Assembly: GCA_026874595.1 (NCBI GenBank)
Contig: CM049316.1
Span: 11,522,839 to 11,586,838 of the forward strand
DNA: 64,000 nucleotides
Direction of reading: 5' to 3'
Source: Sipunculus nudus
Lineage: Eukaryota; Annelida; Sipuncula; Golfingiida; Sipunculidae
Position numbers and translations under genes: made by a program. Below, one piece after another: positions 1 through 12,092 of this stretch. Numbering within the stretch: the stretch's first letter is position 1; the number at the start of each line of letters is the position of its first letter. The notes beneath the pieces are model-generated. The model was not told the DNA's origin, did no database searches, and saw only the letters and a list, made by a program, of their open reading frames with translations.

Positions 1-425
1 ACCTCAAAATCAACAGGTCTTTTCCCCTGTTGGCAGAGAAGCGATATCAGTGCTGGAAGGTTTGGAATGAAAAGTCTAGCTTGAAATGTGTCCACAACCT
101 TTTCAAAGAAGTGGATCCTGTGACCCTGACCTTTGACCTTGTGACCTCAAAATCTATAGGATTCTTCTCCATCTTAGTAGGTGAGCTATATGTGAAAAAT
201 CAAAGAATTGGGATGAAAGGGTTGGCTTAAAATGCATCCACAGGCTTTTCAAAGAAGAGGCTCCTGTGACCTTGACCTTCGACCTTTTGACCTAAAAAAA
301 ATTATGGTTCTTACCCTGTTGGTAGGTGAGCTGTATGTGAAAGAAGGAAGGTTTGGGATGAAAATTTTGTCTCAAAGAGTTATTTCTGGGGGGTGCAAAC
401 ACACCCCATAACTTCGAGAATATAG
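1..425. repeat. degenerate tandem repeat, unit about 110-135 bp
   Basis: Three diverged units follow each other. Each contains a 'gaccttgacctt..gacctcaaaa' block, then 'ctt..gt(t/a)ggtaggtgagct(a/g)tatgtgaaa', then 'gggatgaaa'. The reading frames across it share no conserved protein motif, so I read it as satellite-like DNA and not as coding sequence. Confidence 0.6.
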
Positions 426-529
426 GTCGCAGTGACGTAATTTCAGGTTTGCAAGGAGATCTTTTTATAACCTCTAAGACTGCATAGGGTTCATGGCCCT
501 AGCCCCTACGGTTACGATTTGTGCCGTGC

Positions 530-592
530 TAACGGACGGACGGCCGGCCGGACGGCCGGCCGGCCGGACGGACAGACGGAAGGACGACGGAC
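530..592. repeat. GC-rich GGAC/GGCC microsatellite
   Basis: A run of cggacgga / cggccggc units stands out sharply against AT-rich surroundings. It is followed directly by an 'actgaaagtcagctgagc' block that looks like the end of a dispersed repeat. Confidence 0.75.
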
Positions 593-732
593 AAAGACCC
601 ATCGCTATAGCCCAGCATGACTGAAAGTCAGCTGAGCTAAAAACAGAAAATATCCGAATCGATATATGTCGGATTAATGAAATGGACTATATTCGTTTTT
701 TTTTTTAACCGGAGACTGAGAAATGGACTAAC

Positions 733-936
733 TTTCTGCCCATAATGCATGATGCTCTTGTAGTCGTAGGGTACGTTGAAGTCGCTGATGACAGCAGATG
801 AAAGTTGACGGAAGTTGAAGTGTTTTCCTTGCATGATGTTTTGTTCCAGGATGGTAACATACTCATTACGGTCTGTTCTTGTCTGCTCGTGGTAGAAGCC
901 AAGCGCGTGTCCTATTTCGTGGATTATGATGCCTTT
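733..936 (-). CDS. astacin exon 7: zinc-binding motif and Met-turn
   Basis: 68 codons, phase 0 on both sides. The acceptor is ..gatacCAG before 936 and the donor GTTAGT follows 733. The exon holds HEIGHALGFYHEQTRTDR near its start and YDYKSIMHYG at its end, both diagnostic for astacins. Reading beyond the donor enters a T-rich intron, so the open frame that continues to about 637 is read-through. Confidence 0.92.
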
Positions 937-3732
937 CTGGTATCACCAAGAGAATAATGTTTCATAAACAGGGCGTTGATACAAGGGGTGGGGTATCTAT
1001 ATCCCCCATTTTTGAGCAAGGGGGGATGATCACTGTCATCATTCCTTGCTGTTCAGAGAGTACAATTATATACTGAAAAATATTTAATATATTAACAATC
1101 AAAATGACAGACTTTGGTTCCATTTCTTTATTTCTGAGTTTATTTTAAAACTATAAAGTATTTTCTATATAGAATTAACCTACACTAGAAACGTAATAAT
1201 TGTATAAGTATTTATCGACAATCAACCCTTTAAAATATTTTATAAATATTTTAAAAATATTTTACATGAAATTTAGAATTCAACAAAACAACCCCAAGAC
1301 CTGAACATCATACCCTACCCAAGAGTGTATCCCCATCCAAGAATATCATATAATATTTGTTATTTCTAATACCTATATGCAGATAATAATGCAGATTACT
1401 GAATGTAGTACTAACCCTCCTGCACGCAGGGGCCAGTGACAACGCCTGTGTTCCACCTCTCATCCCAACGAAAGACGAACATCTGTCAACACAAACATTG
1501 CGAGAAACCAGATTTTTTAACCAGAATGAAAATAAATTAGAAAAATGAGCCTTATGTAAATAAAGGAGTCGAAACCATCATTTTATAACAGATTATTGTT
1601 AAAAGAGCATATCTATATATTAATAGCGTAAGGCGATTTTTGTAATTTTCCGTATCTCCTCCGATACCACCGTACGGATTGCTGTGATTTTCGACATACA
1701 TATGCTCCGGGGTTGTCCGAAAAGATTACACCCACTTGTATTTGCAATAAATGCATATTACGTGCATAATTAATAAGTTTTATATTTACTCCCCCGCGGG
1801 CGCCTCTTTTCTTTGTGTCTTCGGTCCCGGTAACACAATGGCTTTAGAGTGTGTTGGCGGGACAGAGTTTTACTTCGGGGGCCCTATCTGAGGTTTTCTT
1901 ACATTTTGCGGTGACCGGCCAGAAATAATCCACATCGGCGATCCCTTCTCAAAAGGGGGGATCTCGGACAGAATTGTTTTGCAGAAGCCCTCTCTGTGAC
2001 CTGATATGCTTGAGTGCACATCAACCGGGTCGCAGGAAATCGTGATGGATAGGCCAAAAAAGGTATGGTTCTCAGGCACTATATTTCACAAACCTGTGAG
2101 GCTGGGCGAAATTTTACCTTTGTTTTGTATGTTTCGATATAAAAAAATATCATATAATCAGGGAAAAGCACGCAAAAGCCCTGCAAAACAAAGGAAATCT
2201 GATCAAAATTGAATATTTTATCTTCTTGAAAGGTGAAATTCAAAATAAATTTTTTTTATGCGGGAGGGGGGGGGGGGGGTATAACTGACGCGGGCGGTGC
2301 CTGAGAATATTACCTTTTATTTTGTTTATTTATTTGTTTATTTTTTTTTTTTTTTTTTTTGGTCTTATACAGTCTTACTTGGTCGCGCGGGGGCATGTAA
2401 CAGATGTAAAGAAAATGTTAACCAAATTCACGTCGTGGTTTGTAAAGTGTGAGATGAACTCGTGTGGAGTGGCGACCAGAAAATGTAAACACATATAATT
2501 GACTAAAAATGCATCGGAAATCGAGATTATTTCTCATGTCTCATTACAAATATATAACTCCTGTAAAATGTATATTTAATACGTTTGTACTGGTATTTGT
2601 TTCTTTCACATGCATGTGCCATCTGATTTTCAACAATGTTTATGTTATATACTCTTTGTTTTTAAAGACTTAATTCTATCATTCCGTATGTACGCTTATT
2701 GCGTATAAGTCATGACCATCATTGTTACTATTTTCACAAATAAAACTGGTATTTTTGCATTTTCTTCTTAGGTCTTTTACGTGGACGGTTTCTTTTGTAT
2801 GTATATGTAATACTGTTGATCAGTTTCTCATATCTGATGGCACATGTGTTGGTGGCTGTTTGTCAAAGACCCCGACCACGTGTTAGGCTATGGCTTCGAG
2901 TGACCGTGTGCGACTGTACGCTGTTTTGAAACGTGCCGAACGCTGTTCCGAAAGATACTATCACAACACCATTGATATAATGGATCTATATATTGATAGC
3001 GTAAAGCGATTTGTGTGATTTTCAATATGTCCGGATTTTCCGTGGATTTCCGATACCACCGTACGGATTGTCGTATTCGCCCCAAACCGTATGTAGCACG
3101 GGTAGTTGCTAGTCTATATATTAATAGCGTAAGGCGATTTTTGTAATTTTCCGTATCTCCTCTGACACCAACGTACGGATCGCCGTGATTTTCGACATAC
3201 ATATGCCCCTGGTTTGTCCGAAGAGTTTCCTCCCACTTTTATTTGCAATATTTGCTTATTACGTGCATAATTAATAAATTAAATATTTGCCCTCCGCGGG
3301 CGCCTCTATTCTTTGTGTCTTTGGGCTTGGTAACATAACGGCCATAGTGTGTAGTCCCGGGAGAGAGTTTTTCTGCGGGGGCCCGTTTGGGGTTTTCGTG
3401 CAAATTCGCGGTCACTGGCCGGAAATAATCCCCATTGGTGATCCCTTCTCAAAAGACAACCTCCGCGCGGGGATAGGGTCTATAAGGCACAAGGAGAATG
3501 CTCAAAAGGGGGATCTTTGAAAGAATCATAATTACCCGAGTGGTATTGCAAGGGCGGATCCAGGATAGAGGGAAGGGAGTGGGCCGTAATCGGTTTTTTA
3601 TGTTTTTTTTTTTAAATTCCCTCTTATGTCCTCCTCAACTGGTGTATTCAAAAATTTCCCAATATGGAAGGGGGATACCCCCTCTCATACCCTCCCTCGT
3701 GTACCTGCAATTAACATGGTTCATAAGTGAAA

Positions 3733-3779
<47 letters not shown>

Positions 3780-6700
3780 TATACTGAAATACAAAATGTA
3801 GTAATAATTTATATATATATACATGTATATATATAAAACTTAAGTTTTCATAATTACAATCAAACGCCAACGAAATATTAGCGCACCCCCCCCCCCCCTC
3901 CCCGTCCCCTTTGACTACGCTCTTTTAGTGAATGCATTGACTGTCTCACTGAAAAACAATGGCTCACCTTTCAAACAGGAATGGTCTTTGGGAATGTGCG
4001 ATATTTAAAAAAAAATACAGCCATTAAATGTATACTATAATGCTTCCACGAACTTCTGCGCAGCGGGATTGCCCGACCATGCGAGTGCTCAGGTTTTGTG
4101 CGCTACTTTACTACCATGCAAGATAACAGGTTCCTTTACTGGTGGATTGACGGGCTCGGAGGGCAACTTTTAATAGCGATGTTCAACATAATATATTTTC
4201 ATATGAAAATGATTTCATTTATCATATAAACTTCTCCGAAAAAATCGCTGGCCAATCCCTTAGCTTCAATAAGATTTTTATGCATAACACAATACATATA
4301 ATGTATCTATATATCAATATATAACACCATACGGAGTGCCGTGATTTTCCACATCAGTATGCTCCGGGTTCGTCCGAAGACATTCCACCATTCGTACCCG
4401 AAGGTATTCGTCAAAGTCATCCAGACTCAGACACAAGGCCAACTCAAAAACAGAACACTTACACCAAATGTCGTCTTCAAAGAGGTCTTATGACGGTAAC
4501 ATTGTACAACCAAGATATTCAACTATATATGAAAGATTATTTGACATTCAGAACTAACCGCTCGCTCCAAGCCGTGCGTAGCACAGGATATTGCTAGTCT
4601 GAGCTTAATTTCAACTAACAAAGTGTATATATAACTTCCGAAGATCTGTTTCACGGGCATGCGCACTGCATGTGCTGATCGTCAGCTGTGTCCGGGTCCT
4701 GTGAACCTGCATTGCGGTGAATTCAGATTCACTAGCCGTATGCCCTTGCCTTGTGACACCCGGGTGTTGGTGTGAATGCAAAATTGGAGCGCCGAGGTTT
4801 GATTCGGTAAGAATCCGACACAAAATTTCAGCGTTCAGGTGAAACTGCGGAAAGATTTCGGTTGCAAAGGCACTTGAATTGGCAAAGTTCAAAGCGGTAA
4901 TGTGCTTTTTCTTTACCACGCCCAAATCCTCAAATTAAAGTTTTGTCAAAGACTCTCATATGACCCTCACTTTATGGACGGGATGTTTGTACTTTTATCT
5001 ATAGAGATAAAACAATAACGATTTTCTCATTATGACGTCGACAACAGATGTCGTATTAGAAAATGGCGTCCAGCACGCCATTTACTACCGTCGATTGTGA
5101 ATATTAAGGGACGGATCTCGGGAGAAAGTTTTTATATCATAATCAATTTAGGTTTATCGATTACTTATCGAAACAATATCGATATAAGTGATTTGTATTT
5201 AGATAACAGTTTCTTTATAGGTCAGAAGATGGAGTATCAAATCTCGATCCCTTGAATGTCATTGGATCCAACAGAAACATTAATTTGCCCGACAAAATTT
5301 CTTCACTGGAATATCTTTATTTGGATATTTGCACGCAATATAGAACTGACAATAAACTACTTTTATTAAATGACATGTCATTACACTTCTTCATCGCGGG
5401 TTGCCGGGCCGGTGAGCTGTAGTCAGAACGAAATGTAACAAAATTGGATCTGGGCACTCTTCGCTGGGCTGATATCCGTTGTCTGGCAACGGATACATGG
5501 CTACGATAAAATAGTCTATTGTCATAATAGGTGAATGCAGCAGAAACCACGTTGAAGTGTAATGACTAACGTTATTTTATCTGTACTTCTGATAAAAGAA
5601 AATCTGAGGTCATTGGGTCCAACTATACATTTCTTTCAAAGTCAAAGATGAATACCGGCGCAATGCGTCACCTGTAACTATAATCTGGCCAAAAGTCAGT
5701 TTAAAAAATCAGCAAGCTCAGGGAGAAGAGAGAATGAAAAGAAAACAGAAACAATTATTCTAGTTAATAGTTTTGACCTAGGTGGACCAACGAACCTCCC
5801 GACCCACCCACCAACCGCTCCAAGAAAATTGTTTGGTCAAAACGCATGGACCTGTTGATGATACACTTGCCAAAATCTCCTAAAAATATGTATGAGATAT
5901 CATGGAATAAAATTTATGATGTTCAATTTGACTATTTAAAAAATGTGTATACTTTTCCTGCTCCGGTAAATTAAGACAGAGACTGAGTACAGGGGCTGAT
6001 CCAGGATTTAGGAAGAGAGGGGGGGGGGGGGGTGGTGGTTCCAGCCTGCGAGGACTAATGACAAAGGCGGGAAAAGTAGCCTAGGTGCTGAAAAAATGGT
6101 CTGAAACCCATGAAAAATGTTGCAGAGGCTGAAAAGGCGGGGGGGGGGGGGATTCGCTTCTGGAGTAGGAAGATCTTTTTGCGTGGCCTAATTACTGGGT
6201 GTTGGAACACTTACCCTCCACCGTTCTGGAAGGCTATCTGGTTTCTGTCGCTTGAGGAAGAAGGACGGAAGTTCAGACAGGTATACTTCTCCCAGTCATT
6301 GATGGCCAGCTTAACTTGATGAACATCAGATTTGCCTGATTAACAAAACAATAAATAAGCTTTCGCAATTATGCTGCGTATACCTATATTCTGTGGCATA
6401 TATCTTACTCTACGTTCATACCTACTTCATTGACGGAACTAGTTAACCATTTTCCACCTTTTCGGTGTGGGAGAAGCTGCCAGGTCTGCGCACATTTTAT
6501 TTTTATATTTATATCTCACAATCAATTCACCAAGTTCTTGTAATATAAATTAACCTTAACTAAATGGCGTGAAAAAACTCTCAGAAGGGAAAACTATTTT
6601 TGCTTTTAACTTTTTAACTTTTACTGTCAGTTATTTCTGGCCTCCATTTTTTTACAACTTCCGATTTTATAGTGAATTTCACGTTGACAGTTCTCCCTTA

Positions 6701-9700
6701 TAGTTTTCTCTTCAATGGTACATTTATAGCACAATTTCATATATAGGCGGAGTGGGCTACATGATAGGAGCTTAGGAGGCTCGCCCGCCCTGTAAGAAAA
6801 AAACTTCGAATATTTTCAATACTTTCAGATAATTTATTAACAATAAAAACCAGATGTTACATGGACCGATATGATATTTATATACACATATCCTGAGGAA
6901 ATTTCTGGTTTGTGCAGAATTAAAATAGTTCTTGCTTTCAAAAGTTAAACTTAACAACACGATCACAAACAAACGTTTTTACCAATGTTGAAATATCTTG
7001 AATTTTTACTTTAATATAACGAGGTCTTTTAGCCCTGGGCTTTACAATTTCTCATACCCAAGGCATTCCCTAAGTCTGCTAGCCTAGACTTCCCAATGTA
7101 TCCTAGCAAAGGGACCCCTGAGGTATTTGCACCAAGGGCCTCCAGGTCTCCAAGCTCAGGGCTTCTCAAAAGCTCCTAACCTAAGTGTCCCCAGTTGCGT
7201 TTATCCGTTTGCGTTTACAGATTATACGACTATGATCCATCCAGAAATCTAATTGAATTAAATAAAACTCAGGAATTCATCCACTTACTAAACAGGTTGG
7301 ATATTATATATGGCACAGTTCTGTTTTTCCAGCGTCTCCATAAGCTTTTTATACCGTCCCTCTTAACAGCACGCGAACTGTTCCTACAAATAAGAGCAAG
7401 ATATATAAACAAACAGAACAGGGAAATTAATAGAATTTGGTGTTGTTAGCCAATAAATGCAAAATAATCAAGACTTAATTCAAGAGTTTAGAGTGCATGA
7501 GGATTTTTTTCAGAATGAAACTTGTTATAAAGGGAAGGTTGTAGAGGCTAATATTTATATAGCACAAATGCTAATATTAATACAATAACATGATTTTCAA
7601 AATATTGAGAAAGAATCTCAATAATTCAAGAATAAATATTTGTATTGTATTGTATTGTATACACAGAACATTTTCCTGTAAACTGTATTTTATATCCTCC
7701 ACACTTGTTTAACTATGCCATGGTGTTAGACCCTCCCCCCCCCCCCCCCCAATCCCTTTTTGTCTAGGATTCTTTATCCACCCCTGACTACCGATGATTT
7801 AATTCAGTAATATTTGACATTATAATGATAATAATTATAAGATATAGTGATAATATCGTTTTCCTTGATATGATTGATTTTAAATAATTGTGGTAGAAAT
7901 GAACCCATAAAATAACAAAATAAATTAATTAAAGGAAACGCCTCACGTCAATAAATACTTAATAGCAATGTCTTCGAATCATGAGGTCATGCAATTTCTC
8001 AGACCCATTATCAAGAATCATTTACTATTTAAAAATAAATTCAAGCTAGCTTGTCATATTAATTTAGGAATTCAATTTACAGTATGTAAAACAAAAAAAT
8101 GCGTCTCTATCATTATCAAGTTCAAAATGTATAGAAAGCATTTATAAAAGCCTGTATTAATGGCCTCCGCTAGGTGTGTTTATCCCCATTCGGGTGTGTG
8201 TGCGTTTGTTTACAAAAAAACTCATGTAATCATAAACGGAATATCAAGAAATATTCAGTGCATTTTGGGTATGGGCAAATGGAGAATCGAGTAGACTTGG
8301 TGCGGATTAGCTACATAAGAGGCAAACCACATGGAGGAGGCTTGCATTACTTAGAAAGCCCATTTCTAGTTATTGTATGATTTAAGCAATTCGGAATATA
8401 TACGGCCATTTTACAAGAACAGCCATTATAATAATAAAAAATAATAATAATAAACCCGATTACATTTGTGGAGGTAATCGGAATCATCACAAAGGAATAA
8501 TTATGAAGGGGCTATTCCTTTGTCCCCGAGTAGAAGCCGCCCATTCGTATGCAGTTGCCTGGTGAACCTGTGTTTTTAAACCATGACATTGTTTTACATG
8601 AAACGTGCACGTACGAAAGAACGACTGATCAGTAGATTCTGGCGGGGGTTTCAAAGTCCCCAAGAAACTGAGGACCCTTAGAAGTGTGTGCAATCCCCCC
8701 CCCCCCCCCCCATAGGGCTTCCTTATGAAAAAAAAAATATTTTTCAAACAACCCATAAATCGGCCGCACTATTAAAACCATGGTTATCATGGAAAGATAC
8801 TTCTGAAATTTAAAAATCAACATACCTGTGAACCTATAAAACGATGATCGTGTAAAGGGGGGATCAGCTCTTTGTGTATATACCCCTAACCCATAACAAA
8901 TTTGTCTAACGGTGGTCACATCACTGGACACAGTGTCCAGTGCTGACCAAACTGAAAAGCCCTCGCCATGAAAGCGGAGCCATGTGGTCTTTGGATTAAA
9001 AAAATCTTTACTTCCTTTTGAGAGAGAAAAATCCTTTAGAGGTGTTACAATGGATAGGGGGGGGGGATCAATGGGGATTATAGTGAACCTGTGTGACCGC
9101 GTATTGTACGGAAATGCTTTTTTTGGTAGGACATGCACTCTGGCCACGGTCTTAACAGGCCAGCGAAAATCCCCGAGGCGCCTCCTTAAAAAGCGTCAGA
9201 GGCGTGGAGGACCTTGCAGCACAAAAGAAATAGGGGCACCTTATGGAGAAATATTAAAATTCTTAATTATTCAGCTTAGTAGGGCATAATCCCACAAAAT
9301 AAAACAAACTTTTCCTAGAAAAGGGCACCACCTATATGTCTGCCGAATTTGGAGAGCCAAATCAGAACGGAAGCAGGTAAACCGTGTCTAGAAAGAACCC
9401 AACTCCGTATTAATTATATAGAAGATAACAAAAGGACAATTGTTCCGTTATTACAAATAACCGGATGCTATGCTACAGTTGACAGAATAGCCCCCCCCCC
9501 CCATTATTTCAAATAGGGGTCAATCAATTTCACCACACACTTTGCCAATTAAAAGTTCATAAAACCATGAAGTAAGCTGTATTTTCAATCAGTTAAAATG
9601 TCTTATTAACATAAGTTAATGCAGTGTGGCAATTCCTCAAGTATCAATCGCAGGTATAGAGAAATTACTAAAATATCACAAGGACTGATAATAATTCGAG

Positions 9701-12022
9701 ATTCACCCGTATTGACGACATTAAACGTACAAATTAAATGACCATTGCAGTTTTATATAATTATTACTTTTAAATATGGCTGATCCAAGGCACCGAATCA
9801 TTTTTGTTAACTAAGGGTTTCCTTGCCGATTTCTAAAGGGATAATATTCCCTGATACCCTAATAGCCTAAAGTTGTGACAATTGTAAATATTTTGCCTTC
9901 CGCATGAGGAGAACAACCGCTCCCACACTAAGCCCTCCCGGCCGATACACATACACCCTTGTCAGTCTAGCGTCATATCGACCCTCTGACATTACGACCA
10001 GATTTCTTGCGCCAGAGTGTCATAACATCTAAGGCTTGGGAACGCATTACAAGGCCTCATGAGAATGCAAATATCATCGTCATTTTTGGCAACGCTTCAT
10101 GGCCTACTGGTACACTGTCAGTTAACATAAACCAGTATAATCGTTGGCATTTTATGTACTTTCTAATAACACCAATCATGAACGAGGAAAGTTCCGTTTT
10201 AACTCAGCATATTGGTAAACCCCTCGGCATGTTTGTTGAATTTATGACCGCATGAACACAATCATGGCTCGCACGGGTTACAGGACGCAGGTAACTTGCA
10301 GGCGATACAGGGAATGACTCGTTACCTTAGAGATGGGGTTTCAGTTTTGGTTGTGAGTTTACATGTATCCTCTTGTGTTAAACTAGAATACGGGTAGTCG
10401 ACAAGCGACTACGTGTATCCGCCTAAATCAGAGTGGAACGGGTGAAGTGAGGCATGGATTGAGTGGCAAGGGGAAATAGAGTGAAGTTTTGCATATTAGC
10501 ATGAATGTCTGCAGCCAAATTGTGTATGTAGGTTGAGCCACCAACCACAAAATCCAGAAAGCCGTCCAAGTTGTATACATATGCAAAATTTAAGGCAGAT
10601 ATGTCAAACTAATACATGTATATGAGTGATTTTAGCCCGTGGCAGACAAACAGACAGGAGCTGTGCTAAAATGGTTGTAGGTGGCGCCACCAGTTTTGCG
10701 TATGATAAAGAGCTATGTGAGAACTATACACATGCAAAACTTTGGCCCAATCGGTCAAACGGTTCCCAAGATATGAGCTTGGATGTCTGCAGCGTAAACG
10801 TGAATGTAGGTGGCGCCACCTGTCATAAAATCAGAAAAGCTATCCAGGATGTATACGCATGCCGAATTACAGGTGAATTAGTCAAATCACTGCAGAGATA
10901 TGAGTAATTTTAACCCAAGGCAGACGAACAGATGGACACTGTGCAAACATGGTTTCAGGTGGCGCCACCATTTTTGTGTATGTTATAAAGCTCTCCAAGG
11001 GCTATATTTGTGCAAAAAAATTTTCCTTAACGGTCAAACGGTTCCCGAGATATGTGGGTTTATGTGTGGAAACAGACGCACAAACGGACGCAGAGCGCAG
11101 AGGAAAGGTCAGAGGTCAAAACAAAATCGGGGCGCAGCAGTTCACATGTGACCCGAACATAATCCCGGGTTTCGTTAAATTCCGCCCAGCGGTTACGGAG
11201 GAGTTCTCCAGACACCTACGCGGCGGCGGCGGCGGCGGTGGGCTGAAAACATAGTATCCGCAAAACTCTGTTTTGGCGGATACAATAATCATCATAAGCA
11301 TAATGTTAGGATACAACATGATGGAAACCACTACGATGCATCCCTCGATATTGCTTGTATCACGACTCAAGTAGGCTTACCGGCCCGATTATCATTGCCT
11401 ACTGAGTTGGGTTGTCACGGCTATTGTCAAACTCCCAAGCCCCTTGCGGGTCGGATTCTGGAACTAACTTCGTGTCTCACACGTTCTGTTTTTAATTATA
11501 ATTTTGGTAATCTATTTCAAAAACTGATTATAAACAAAACACATTTGAATAATGGGACTTCGCATGCCTAATGGCCATTGAGGTCATTAAATAAAAATGT
11601 GGCGAACATTATTACCTCTGATTCCTGAAATTTCCATGCATGTTTTTATCACCGAATGTAAAATCGGTCATGCCTTCTGTCTCATTACATAAGAAACCAA
11701 GCATCGTAAGATACGTACAGCCGTAACATCTCTTCATACTGCGCCTTAGTATACACCATGTCCATCTCTACCAGAACGGTCTCCTTGTCGTGAACGAAGT
11801 CCATGGCGTGACCTGGTTTTGATAATGTCTTATTATGTCAGTTATATAACTATCCAATCGAAAAATATGCTTATAATAGAGCCCCTTTGATTACGGATTT
11901 AAAAACAAAAAACATGCTTCATGATTAGTTTGAACAATTCTTACGTCCATGTTAGTTTATATGCATCAATAATTTTGCGAACGCAAAGAAGTTGATACAT
12001 TTCATATTTTTAATATGACAAG

Positions 12023-12092
<70 letters not shown>

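Noticed and set aside
2888-3202. 104-codon minus-strand ORF
   Set aside because: It lies entirely in two R1 repeat copies. No motif.
8629-9147. 172-codon minus-strand ORF
   Set aside because: It runs through poly-C/poly-G derived Gly and Pro runs and overlaps an equally open plus-strand frame. No motif.
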